Translations under genes and position numbers: made by a program
Notes under the pieces: generated by a model
Told to the model about the DNA's origin: nothing
Database searches by the model: none
Seen by the model: only the letters and a program-made list of their open reading frames with translations
In this document: piece after piece, positions 1 through 6,934 of the stretch
Numbering within the stretch: position 1 is the first letter of the stretch
How the letters are laid out: each line of letters opens with the position of its first letter
NCBI GenBank assembly: GCA_023391895.1
Contig: JAEWAC010000394.1
Coordinates: forward strand, 1 to 10,813
Direction of reading: 5' to 3'
Length of the DNA: 10,813 nucleotides
DNA from: Bacteroidota bacterium
GTDB lineage: Bacteria > Bacteroidota > Bacteroidia > Chitinophagales > Chitinophagaceae

Positions 1-1610
1 ATATTGGTCCTCGGTCTATTAGTTCTCCTGTTGGCCTGAATGCACCGGATTATAATACTCTCATCGAACAGTCCATTGCCACGGCCAGTACCGGGGAGCG
101 GGTATTTGTAGGTACGGTGGATGATCCCTTTTTTGTAGACCTGGGCGGCATATTTGATTTAGGCGATGCGCCCCGGACTACGGGCACCCAGCCCCGCGAC
201 GGACTAAGGTGTTTGAACGTCTCCACCCTGGCGCTGGAGGTAGATATTGCTACCCTGCAAAAGGACGGGCGTTCCGTCAAACAGGCTTCCAGTATCCTGG
301 ATCCTGATTATGTGATCGGGGTATGGGCTTCAGCCAGCCGGCGCAGGATCAAGGTGCTTAATGAGGGACAGGAATTTTTTTTGGGAGACTGGGTACAGGT
401 TTCCCGGCTGGGCATGCCCCTGACCAATGAAGTATTGATTCCCATCGGGTACAAGGATTATTGGAACAGCCTGACACCTTACCAGGACCTGGCGCATTTG
501 AAAACCTTTGGTAACTTTTTTTACAATCCGGAACTCGCTCTTTACATGGATGATGCCCAGTTTGGAGGTGCCGTGCCGGCCTTTAGCCCTTTGCGCATCC
601 AAAAGAATTCCCTGGGACAGTTTGGTTTTGGCAACGGACAAAACGGTTTATTTGGCTTAAAAGGCAGTGCTGCAGTGGCGGGCACGGCCCTGGATGATGC
701 TGTTTTTGGCAATCTGCTGCTGCCGGCACCCAATTCCCCACGCTCGGTCGATGTGTGGCCGCTGTTTCATACCGGGGTCCCCAACCTGCGACCCTACCAG
801 CTGGCGGTAGGGAAGGGAGGCAACCCGCTGGCAGAAGGAAAACCCATAATTAATAATTTTCTGCCCAATGGTGGTGACATGTTGCGCCTGAATATGGCAG
901 TGCCACCCACGTCCCGTACCAGTGCCGAATTTAGCCCGCTGGGTTTGTTGTATGCTGCCGGGCTGGGGTTAACCGATACCCGTTTTAATGACAGCAAAAA
1001 GCTCCAGGCCATTCCCAATATGGATGGTTTTCCAAACGGCCGGCGGCTGGAGGATGATGTCACCCGCATTGAACTGCAGGCCGTCAGCGGCCTGGTGCTG
1101 GCTGGCATTGGCCTGTGGTATGATGACTTCCAGCCGGGTGTCACTACCGATCCCATTACACCCAGATTGCGCAGCGTTGTTGAATACAGCACCGGCATTG
1201 ACCGCAATGATACTTCATTCCGCAATGTATTTCCGTATGAACAAACGCCCTGGCCGGGTACGCACAATTGCTCCTGCGAAGTAGACCAATCCCTGGAAGG
1301 TCCTGCGTTAAACCAGATAGCACCCACTTCGAAGTTGGGAATGGCCACACCAGAAATCTTTGCCACTGCTACGCCCAACCCGGTTATAACAACCAATACG
1401 ATCCGTTATCGCCTGGATAAGGAAGCAACGGTGCAGGTGCTGGTGTACGATGCGGTAGGTAAGGTGGTAAAAGTCCTGGTCAACCAAAAGCTGAGTGCCG
1501 GCACCCATACGTTGCAATGGTCTGCCGCAAACCTTTCCAAAGGAGTTTATTTTATACATATCCTAAAAGACGGAACCATTCGGCAAACCATTCGACTGTT
1601 GAAAGAATAA
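1..1610 (+). CDS. DUF4331 family protein with T9SS type A C-terminal sorting domain (5' truncated)
   Basis: The reading frame is open from base 3 with no stop before 1610, giving 535 visible residues; the true start lies outside the window, so the in-frame GTG at 117 is internal. The visible part opens with a GPRS motif, then VDDPFFVDLGGIFDLG and LNVSTLALEV, which match the conserved core of DUF4331 as I remember it. The last 80 or so residues, from about base 1370, form a T9SS sorting domain: PNP, then beta strands with VQVLVYDAVGKVV, a GTHTLQW strand, and GVYFIHI before a basic end (IRLLKE). In this family such domains direct Sec-exported proteins through the outer membrane to the surface or medium, where the tail is removed. 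The biochemical role of DUF4331 is unknown. The gene leads a cluster with a TPR protein (64-base gap) and a HupE-like protein. Family and sorting-domain calls are firm; function is not. Confidence 0.88.
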   Translation, partial: IGPRSISSPVGLNAPDYNTLIEQSIATASTGERVFVGTVDDPFFVDLGGIFDLGDAPRTTGTQPRDGLRCLNVSTLALEVDIATLQKDGRSVKQASSILDPDYVIGVWASASRRRIKVLNEGQEFFLGDWVQVSRLGMPLTNEVLIPIGYKDYWNSLTPYQDLAHLKTFGNFFYNPELALYMDDAQFGGAVPAFSPLRIQKNSLGQFGFGNGQNGLFGLKGSAAVAGTALDDAVFGNLLLPAPNSPRSVDVWPLFHTGVPNLRPYQLAVGKGGNPLAEGKPIINNFLPNGGDMLRLNMAVPPTSRTSAEFSPLGLLYAAGLGLTDTRFNDSKKLQAIPNMDGFPNGRRLEDDVTRIELQAVSGLVLAGIGLWYDDFQPGVTTDPITPRLRSVVEYSTGIDRNDTSFRNVFPYEQTPWPGTHNCSCEVDQSLEGPALNQIAPTSKLGMATPEIFATATPNPVITTNTIRYRLDKEATVQVLVYDAVGKVVKVLVNQKLSAGTHTLQWSAANLSKGVYFIHILKDGTIRQTIRLLKE

Positions 1611-1674
1611 GCTGATAAAATCTTGTGCAGCCCTGTTGGATTGGAGCCATATGGGTTTTTAAGAAAACTAGATT

Positions 1675-3051
1675 ATGAGCAGAAAGCTGGTTTATTTATT
1701 AACACTTGTCCTTTTTTTTGTACTGGCAGGCGGCATTGTGTACCGGTTCATTCGCCAACGGCAACACGCCACCTTTATATATCAGGGATTGCAAAGCCGT
1801 AAAGGACCACTGGCAAAGGCCCCAGAATGGGCGAGTGTTCAAACGACGGCCACCCGCCTGTTACAGCGAGCAAGGGAAAATCCCGATGACGCCAATGCGG
1901 CCCTGGGGCTGGCGGCGCTTTTCATCCAGGAAGCCCGGGTAACTGGCAACTATGCCTATTATGACCGGGCCGCCCTTATGCAGTTGGATAAGGTGCTGGA
2001 GCTGGATGGGAGTAATTTTCAGGCGCTGGCTTACAAAGCACTGATCCAACTGTCCCAGCACCATTTTGCAGAAGCTTTGTCCACGGCAGAACAGGCGGTG
2101 CGGATCAATCCTTATCATGCGTTTATCTATGGCCTTTTGGTAGATGCCCAGGTGGAGTTGGGCAACTACCAGGTGGCTGTAGAGCAGGCCGGTAATATGA
2201 TGGCCCTGCGGCCGGATTTGAGATCCTATGCCCGGGTGGCTTACCTGCGGGAAATTCATGGTGATTATCCCGGTGCTATTGAAGCCATGACCCTGGCGGT
2301 GGAGGCAGGCCTGCCCGGTGATGAAGCCACGGAATGGACCCGGGTGCAACTGGGCCAGTTATATGAAAAAGTAGGGGACCTTTCATCGGCCGAAAAGCAA
2401 TTCTTCACCGCCTTGAACCAGCGTCCTTACTATGCTTATGCCCTGGCAGGGCTGGCTCAGGTGGCACTGGCGCGGCATCAGTCAGCGGCAGCCATTACTT
2501 ATTTGCAACAGGCCGGCACACTGGTAAACGATTATGCCTTTAAAGAAGTCCTGATAGATGCCTACCGCCAGGCTGGAAAGCCGCAGCAAGCGGATGCTTT
2601 AGCAGATCAGGTGGTTCAGGAGATGGAACTCAGTAATGCCAGGGCTGCAACAGATGAAACCATGGGGCATTACACAGATCGAGAGCTGGCAGCCGTCTAT
2701 TTAAAAGTTAACAAGGTTGACCAGGCATTGAATCATGCCCTGGCGGAATACAACCGGCGGCCTCACAACATTGAGGTCAATGAACTGCTGGCCTGGGTGT
2801 ATTATCTCAAAGGGGATGGGGAAAAGGCGGGCCGCTTTATAGGGGAGGCACTCCGAACCCATTGTAAAAATCCTACGCTGTTGTGCCGGGCCGGATTAAT
2901 ATATGCCGGTGCTGGTAATCCAACTAAAGCCAGGTGGTTGTTGATGGAAGGCTTAAAGAACCATCCACTTCTTGAAGCCGCTTTAGAACAGCAAAGTCGA
3001 ACCGTGCTCCAGCGGCTCAGCAGCGGTAATAATTACATGCAAAACAATTGA
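1675..3051 (+). CDS. Membrane-anchored tetratricopeptide repeat (TPR) protein
   Basis: A 458-residue protein. Residues about 5-24 form one hydrophobic segment with basic residues on both sides (R3, K4; R24, R27, R29), so it is a signal anchor or an uncleaved signal peptide and the orientation is ambiguous. The rest is helical with a roughly 34-residue periodicity: TPR-like units lie near residues 70-110, 112-146, 147-180, 182-214, 222-255, 256-285, 334-363, 367-398 and 401-434, several ending in the usual proline (INP, LRP, QRP, RRP). TPR arrays bind partner proteins, so a scaffold or assembly role is likely, but the partner is not visible. The ATG at 1675 is used because the hydrophobic segment follows directly. 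The gene lies 64 bases after the DUF4331 gene and 18 before the HupE-like gene, so co-transcription is likely. No enzymatic domain is seen. Confidence 0.85.
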   Translation: MSRKLVYLLTLVLFFVLAGGIVYRFIRQRQHATFIYQGLQSRKGPLAKAPEWASVQTTATRLLQRARENPDDANAALGLAALFIQEARVTGNYAYYDRAALMQLDKVLELDGSNFQALAYKALIQLSQHHFAEALSTAEQAVRINPYHAFIYGLLVDAQVELGNYQVAVEQAGNMMALRPDLRSYARVAYLREIHGDYPGAIEAMTLAVEAGLPGDEATEWTRVQLGQLYEKVGDLSSAEKQFFTALNQRPYYAYALAGLAQVALARHQSAAAITYLQQAGTLVNDYAFKEVLIDAYRQAGKPQQADALADQVVQEMELSNARAATDETMGHYTDRELAAVYLKVNKVDQALNHALAEYNRRPHNIEVNELLAWVYYLKGDGEKAGRFIGEALRTHCKNPTLLCRAGLIYAGAGNPTKARWLLMEGLKNHPLLEAALEQQSRTVLQRLSSGNNYMQNN

Positions 3052-3069
3052 GAACCTTTTAAAAAGTCC

Positions 3070-3732
3070 ATGTCAAGCTCTCCAAAAACAAAAAGGTTTA
3101 TCTTTCTTGTTCCGCTGCTTTTAGGGACTTGCCTTTTACAGGCACACACCATAAACTATGCCCTGGAAAATGCCCCCGTACACCGGGTGGTAGGGTATTA
3201 CCTTCTACTGGGATTTCAGCACATACTGCCCGGCGGCTTTGATCATATCCTCTTCATTACCGGTCTTTGTTTATTAAGCACCCGTGTTCAAACGATTTTA
3301 TGGCAGGCTACAGCTTTTACGGTTGCGCATTCAATAACGCTTATTTTGAGTATGCAAAAGATAGTGGCGGCTCCACCAGGGCTGGTGGAGCCTATCATTG
3401 CTTTGACGATTTTATTTATTGCGGTTGAAAATTTGTTGCTCGACCGGGTGAAGGCTTGGCGAATCTTGATCGTTTTCCTATTTGGCCTTGTTCATGGATT
3501 GGGATTTGCCAGTGCCCTGGCCCAAAAAGGGCTGCCGCCCCATCAGTTTTATACGTCGCTATTGGCCTTTAATGCTGGTGTGGAGGTAGGGCAAATCGCG
3601 GTGATTGCACTGTTTTATACGCTGGTGATCCTTCCTTTTGGAAAGGGTAGGTACTACAAAAGGAAGGTAGTTTATCCTTTGTCGATCTTTATTGCCCTTA
3701 TGGCTGCTTTCTGGCTGGTGCAAAGAATCTAG
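3070..3732 (+). CDS. HupE/UreJ family integral membrane protein
   Basis: A 220-residue protein with a signal-peptide-like N-terminus (residues about 10-25, ending LLQAH) followed by about six hydrophobic segments. Residues conserved in the HupE/UreJ type are visible: H51 and D58-H59 in QHILPGGFDHILF, H87 in AFTVAHSITL, E120-N121, H142 in FGLVHGLGFASAL, and N168, E172 and Q175 in the next helix. In hydrogenase and urease operons such proteins are considered nickel-related accessory or transport proteins; the intramembrane His/Asp/Glu pattern would fit metal binding, but this is family inference. No hydrogenase, urease or nickel gene occurs here, and the neighbours are DUF4331 and TPR genes, so this subgroup may have another job. 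The start lies 18 bases after the TPR stop. The family is secure, the substrate unknown. Confidence 0.85.
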   Translation: MSSSPKTKRFIFLVPLLLGTCLLQAHTINYALENAPVHRVVGYYLLLGFQHILPGGFDHILFITGLCLLSTRVQTILWQATAFTVAHSITLILSMQKIVAAPPGLVEPIIALTILFIAVENLLLDRVKAWRILIVFLFGLVHGLGFASALAQKGLPPHQFYTSLLAFNAGVEVGQIAVIALFYTLVILPFGKGRYYKRKVVYPLSIFIALMAAFWLVQRI

Positions 3733-3740
3733 ATAGTAGC

Positions 3741-3768
3741 TGAATGGAGATTTTATCCATTTACTTTT
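3741..3768 (+). terminator. Weak hairpin after the HupE-like gene, possible terminator
   Basis: TGAATGGA (3741-3748) pairs with TCCATTTA (3756-3763) around a 7-base loop, with one G-U pair, and is followed by CTTTT. It begins nine bases after the stop codon of the last gene in the cluster. The stem is AT-rich and the T run short, so it would be a weak intrinsic terminator at best. Confidence 0.3.
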
Positions 3769-3851
3769 AAAGCAAATTAATCAGAGAGAATAGCTACCTG
3801 GACTTTCTCATAATACTCAATTGTTTTCAACTTTAAGAACACCTTTCGTCA

Positions 3852-3874
3852 ATGGTGAATGGTCTATGGTGAAT
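3852..3874. repeat. Spaced direct repeat ATGGTGAAT x2
   Basis: Two exact 9-base copies of ATGGTGAAT (3852-3860 and 3866-3874) are separated by GGTCT, a 14-base period. Similar ATGGTGAAT-type strings are, from memory, scattered between genes in some Chitinophagaceae genomes, which would make this a degenerate dispersed repeat. The recollection is not verified here. Confidence 0.5.
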
Positions 3875-3981
3875 ACTAAAACCAAGCCGCTATCCAGATA
3901 ACGAAATGCTGTTGTTGAAAAAGGTAAGCGCAAGGGGCAACACAGCGGCATTTGTACTATGGGATTTTGAAAGAGTTTATT

Positions 3982-4110
3982 TTACCTGATCCTATACCCG
4001 TCTGTTAGCAGTTGCATATAAGGTTTTGTTCCTAAAATACCTGTTTTAACAAAGATATCCCTGGCTGGTATTTCAACCAATTCGCAACACTCAAATAGAT
4101 TGAGAATCAT
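3982..4110 (-). CDS. Possible small hypothetical protein (42 residues)
   Basis: An ATG-started frame on the minus strand encodes 42 residues, beginning MILNLFECCELVEIPARD and ending in YRIR before TAA. The composition is protein-like, with alternating hydrophobic and charged residues and two adjacent cysteines (C8, C9), but I recognise no family. No clear promoter or ribosome binding site precedes it. An ORF of this length is expected by chance in a 600-base gap, so this is a candidate only; it could also be the tail of a decayed gene. Confidence 0.18.
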   Translation of the reverse strand: MILNLFECCELVEIPARDIFVKTGILGTKPYMQLLTDGYRIR

Positions 4111-4134
4111 TTTACCTTAAAGGTTGCATAATTG

Positions 4135-4165
4135 TTGGTCAACGGTTCTCAGCTTTCAAAATTTG
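4135..4165 (+). promoter_or_regulatory. Candidate Bacteroidota-type promoter
   Basis: TTG at 4135-4137 is followed after 20 bases by AAAATTTG (4158-4165), one mismatch from the Bacteroidota -7 consensus TAnnTTTG at near-standard spacing. Transcription would begin around 4172. That gives the isomerase-like gene a leader of roughly 178 bases; for the small ORF at 4171 it would start essentially on the ATG, so the isomerase gene is the likelier target. Pattern match only. Confidence 0.3.
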
Positions 4166-4170
4166 CAGTA

Positions 4171-4308
4171 ATGGGAAAGAGGCCACTTCAACCTTGCATT
4201 ACAGCTACTTTTTTGAAGATTGATTATAGTTCTTCTGCCGCTTTTTTAAAAGCCCATGGTGTGCGTCGGGGATTTTTCAACGGGTGCCATGCTTACTTTA
4301 TGCTATAA
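4171..4308 (+). CDS. Possible small hypothetical protein (45 residues) upstream of the isomerase gene
   Basis: An ATG-started frame of 45 residues, beginning MGKRPLQPCITATFLK and ending HAYFML before TAA, finishes 41 bases before the isomerase ATG on the same strand. It contains a basic, glycine-containing middle (AHGVRRGFFNG) but no family I recognise. It could be a leader peptide, a gene remnant or a chance ORF; chance is the simplest reading because no codon bias or ribosome signal supports it. Confidence 0.15.
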   Translation: MGKRPLQPCITATFLKIDYSSSAAFLKAHGVRRGFFNGCHAYFML

Positions 4309-4349
4309 CTCTGCTGTAGATTTCTTATCTTTTGATAAATTTTACCGCT

Positions 4350-5375
4350 ATGAATCAAAAGCCGGCGCAAGGGTTGCCATCCAGAAGAAAAGTCCTTAAA
4401 AACCTTTCCTTGTTGAGTCTTGGTGGAGCGAGTGTTTTATCCGCTTGGGCAAACGGTAACAGTAATAAGGGCAAGCCGCAAAAGCAGCAGCCAACAGAAC
4501 CGGGAACAACAGGAGTGCGCAGGTCCGGCAGTGCTGCCTCCTCCAGAATCCGGTTTGCGGTGTCCAGTTACTCCTACTGGCATTTTGAACCCACTAAGTA
4601 CCCCATTGAAAAGGTGATTGAGCATGCATCAGACCTGGGTTTTGACGGGGTAGAGATCCTGCACCGGCAAATGGAAAACGAATCGGTGGCGTATATGAAC
4701 AAGCTCAAAAGAATGGCTTTTGATCGCGGGCTGGCACTTCCGCTGCTTTCCATTCACCAAAACTTTTTGCAACCCGACAAAGCAAAAAGAAGGGCGGACA
4801 TAGAGCATACATTCAAATGCATTGATATGGCCGTACAGATGGGTATTCCCTGTGTACGCATGAATACTGGCAGTTGGGGTACCATTAAGAATAAAAGACA
4901 AACCGATTATTACCAGAATGGTGTTGAACCGCCCATTGAAGGATACACGGATGAAGATGGTATTCAGTGGACTGTAGAAGGCATGCGGGAGTGTCTGGCC
5001 TACGCGGAGAAACTTGGTGTAGTACTGGCCCTGGAAAACCATTGGGGCCTGTCTTCCAACATAGACTACTTACTGCGTATGTATGAGGCCCTGAAAGATT
5101 CGCCTTCTATGGGTTTGAATGTCGATACCGGCAATTTTGTAGGCGCGCCTTATGGCCCCTTACAGCGGTTGGCGCCTCACGCCTCCATCGTGCAGGCAAA
5201 AACCTATTACGGGGGCGGCACCTTCTACGATAAAGACATGGACTACCCCCGCATTGGAAAGATATTTAAAGACGCCGGCTACAAAGGCTACGTATCGCTC
5301 GAGTTTGAAGGCAAGGAAGACCCGCATGTTGCCGTTCCTAAAAGCCTGGAACTACTAAGGAGGTCTTTTAGCTAG
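4350..5375 (+). CDS. Tat-exported sugar phosphate isomerase/epimerase-like TIM-barrel protein
   Basis: A 341-residue protein of the xylose isomerase-like TIM-barrel superfamily (AP_endonuc_2 type). I chose the ATG at 4350 over the in-frame TTG at 4332 because the TTG sits in an AT-rich promoter-like stretch and the ATG gives a proper signal. The N-terminus has a twin-arginine motif SRRKVLK (R12, R13), a hydrophobic stretch and an AWA cleavage site near residue 34, so export by Tat is expected. A K/Q/P/S/G-rich linker (about 35-65) precedes the barrel. Likely metal or substrate residues are E102 (FDGVEIL), E229 (LALENHWG), D259 (LNVDTGN), H277, Q282 and E318 (VSLEFEG). The family interconverts sugars or keto-sugars using a divalent metal; the substrate cannot be read from sequence. 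It probably acts in the periplasm, is transcribed alone, and faces the propeller gene convergently. Confidence 0.85.
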   Translation: MNQKPAQGLPSRRKVLKNLSLLSLGGASVLSAWANGNSNKGKPQKQQPTEPGTTGVRRSGSAASSRIRFAVSSYSYWHFEPTKYPIEKVIEHASDLGFDGVEILHRQMENESVAYMNKLKRMAFDRGLALPLLSIHQNFLQPDKAKRRADIEHTFKCIDMAVQMGIPCVRMNTGSWGTIKNKRQTDYYQNGVEPPIEGYTDEDGIQWTVEGMRECLAYAEKLGVVLALENHWGLSSNIDYLLRMYEALKDSPSMGLNVDTGNFVGAPYGPLQRLAPHASIVQAKTYYGGGTFYDKDMDYPRIGKIFKDAGYKGYVSLEFEGKEDPHVAVPKSLELLRRSFS

Positions 5376-5387
5376 CATCTATTCCTG

Positions 5388-5406
5388 AAGTACCCGAATA
5401 CTTTTT
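5388..5406 (+). terminator. Weak hairpin with T run between convergent genes
   Basis: AAGTA (5388-5392) pairs with TACTT (5399-5403) around the loop CCCGAA, with a T run at 5402-5406. It lies 12 bases after the isomerase stop, in the 48-base gap before the convergent propeller gene. The five-pair stem is too weak to be sure of, but position and orientation suit termination of the plus-strand gene. Confidence 0.25.
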
Positions 5407-5423
5407 AGAATTGGATTTCCTGA

Positions 5424-6512
5424 TCAATTGGCAGTTAATCCTGCTGCACCTATGGGAAGTCCGTCTACGTCATCAATAAACTGTAAGCTTCCGTCCGTGT
5501 TGATGGAAAATGCCCGTATAGAATGGCTGCTTGAATTTAATACATATAAGTATTTTGAATTACTACTCAGTGCTTCATCAATCGGGCTACTGCCTGTAAC
5601 AGCTGTCACTCCGTTTTCATTCAATAACTCAATCTCGTTAGGAGAACTAACACGGTAACCGCTTATAGAATTGCTGGCAGCATTGGCGGTATAGGCATAC
5701 TTGCCGTCCTTGGTGAGTACTACCCAGCAGGCTGCATTTTGGTTGTTTAAAACAGGGCCATCAACCAAACGGATGGAATCAGCTGCTATACGGTAAACGC
5801 TCAATGCGCTTTGCATGGCTTCGCTGACAAAAATATACCCATCATTACCTACGGCAAAGCCAAAAGGTGTGGGTGAAGCGGAACTGAGTTCATGATATTC
5901 CCCAGGCGTGCCGGTAGCCGTTACATTATAGGAGACAATTTTATTCGCTGCTTTTTCCGTGATGACCAGATTCGCCCCATCCTCTGTAAAAGATATTTGT
6001 GCCGGACCAGTAGCCTTACCACTTAGTTGTTGTACAGAATTAGGAATAGGCGTTAAACTACCGCTGGGTGTTAAATAAAAGCCTGCAATACTTCCATTGT
6101 CTCCAGCATTTAACACATAAACCCAATTTTGATAACTGGTGATACTGACCGGCATATTACCGCCAGAAGGTACCTTGCTGACCAGTTCAAGTGTATTGCC
6201 TTTTATGCGCAACACAGAAATCTCGTTACTGCCTGCATTCACTGCAAATAACCAGTCGTGGTCATGGCTTAAAGTCAGTGCTCCCTGACTGCCTAACCCC
6301 GCGCCTGTACCTTTGCCTCCTGTTGGAAAGGAATCGCTGAATTCCAGTGAGCCGTTAGTATTTCTCTCAAAAAGAATAACGCTGTTCCCATTAGCCTGGT
6401 TACTAAGCGTATACACATGGCTTGTCTTATGATTATCACAATCTTCTTTTCTACATCCAAAAAGAAAAGCAGCAATAGCAGCCACTGCCAGTATAGTTTT
6501 AAACTTTTTCAT
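5424..6512 (-). CDS. Beta-propeller lipoprotein of the lactonase/YncE type
   Basis: A 362-residue protein with a lipoprotein signal: basic start MKKFK, a hydrophobic stretch, and lipobox LFGC with the acylated cysteine at residue 20. After the cysteine comes RKEDCD, an acidic patch that in Bacteroidota can favour export of lipoproteins to the outer face of the outer membrane. The rest consists of repeating propeller blades: HVYTLSN, WLFAVNAGSNEISVLRI, WVYVLNAGDNGSIAGFYL, LVITEKAANKIVSYNV, YAYTANAASNSISGYRV and YLYVLNSSSHSIRAFSI. This pattern and the GTGAGLGSQGAL motif match proteins commonly named lactonase family (7-bladed propeller, as in 6-phosphogluconolactonase Pgl). Enzyme activity is not established for such lipoproteins, and a binding role is equally plausible. 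The ATG at 6512 is fixed by the signal peptide. It converges on the isomerase gene. Confidence 0.82.
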   Translation of the reverse strand: MKKFKTILAVAAIAAFLFGCRKEDCDNHKTSHVYTLSNQANGNSVILFERNTNGSLEFSDSFPTGGKGTGAGLGSQGALTLSHDHDWLFAVNAGSNEISVLRIKGNTLELVSKVPSGGNMPVSITSYQNWVYVLNAGDNGSIAGFYLTPSGSLTPIPNSVQQLSGKATGPAQISFTEDGANLVITEKAANKIVSYNVTATGTPGEYHELSSASPTPFGFAVGNDGYIFVSEAMQSALSVYRIAADSIRLVDGPVLNNQNAACWVVLTKDGKYAYTANAASNSISGYRVSSPNEIELLNENGVTAVTGSSPIDEALSSNSKYLYVLNSSSHSIRAFSINTDGSLQFIDDVDGLPIGAAGLTAN

Positions 6513-6648
6513 ATAAGACTATTTAGAAGTTAAAAAACTAGACAGGCACATCTAAAGCAGGTAGCATAAATAGAGTAAGGTGAATAGATAGGTAAGGTAA
6601 AATTACAATATTAAATAACAAGGTTAAGCAACTGTTTAAAGGTGGTAC

Positions 6649-6671
6649 AGTGCAATACCCCTAGTGCAATA
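6649..6671. repeat. Spaced direct repeat AGTGCAATA x2
   Basis: Two exact copies of AGTGCAATA (6649-6657 and 6663-6671) are separated by CCCCT, a 14-base period. They lie about 140-160 bases upstream of the lipoprotein start and directly beside an inverted repeat. The spacing would suit two protein-binding sites about one and a third helical turns apart, but no regulator is known. Confidence 0.5.
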
Positions 6672-6673
6672 GC

Positions 6674-6713
6674 GCATTTAAAGAAGACCCCGTGTTCCCA
6701 TTTCTTTAAGTGC
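6674..6713. repeat. Imperfect 12-base inverted repeat
   Basis: GCATTTAAAGAA (6674-6685) is the reverse complement of TTCTTTAAGTGC (6702-6713) at 11 of 12 positions, with a 16-base centre. There is no T run on either side, so it does not look like an intrinsic terminator. It could be an operator for a dimeric regulator or a structured 3' end of the permease transcript. Confidence 0.45.
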
Positions 6714-6934
6714 ATTAAATTTGGAAAATGAGTCAATGAGAGGCTGAATTATCTTTATTGAGCCGCAGAACAGACATGAAGCTGTAGAACCTTGAATGCC
6801 CATGGCTTCAAAATTCCAATTCGTTTACGTCATGGTAACAGCGTCTGACTCAGCATGGCAATATGAGGCTTTGAAGAAGTTGCCATCTTTTCAGGTTTCA
6901 TCTGTGTCTCAGGCTTTACCCAATCTTAAATTCC

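Larger units (their letters stand above)
3769..4349. other. Intergenic region of about 580 bases without a convincing gene
   Basis: This stretch separates the HupE-like gene from the isomerase-like gene. All frames are broken by frequent stops, apart from two short ORFs annotated separately (3982-4110 minus, 4171-4308 plus). It also holds a spaced direct repeat (3852-3874) and a candidate promoter (4135-4165). I recognise no tRNA, riboswitch, insertion sequence end or transposase remnant in it. Confidence 0.6.
6513..6934. other. Intergenic region of 422 bases with short repeats, no gene seen
   Basis: This region lies downstream of the permease gene and upstream of the propeller lipoprotein gene, both on the minus strand. 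Stops break all frames and I see no RNA gene. It contains a spaced direct repeat (6649-6671) and a 12-base inverted repeat (6674-6713). On the minus strand TAGTTTTT (6533-6540) could be a -7 element for the lipoprotein gene, but no good -33 partner is found at the right distance. Confidence 0.6.

Noticed and set aside
794..1396. Minus-strand ORF of 200 codons inside the DUF4331 gene
   Set aside because: It lies wholly opposite a well-supported coding frame, has no recognisable domain, and its composition (rich in S, R, P) is that of an antisense shadow.
1861..2349. Minus-strand ORF of 162 codons inside the TPR gene
   Set aside because: Antisense to clear TPR repeats; rich in H, Q and G with no family pattern.
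4332..4349. TTG start adding six residues to the isomerase-like protein
   Set aside because: The TTG lies in a promoter-like AT-rich stretch; the ATG at 4350 gives a normal Tat signal length.
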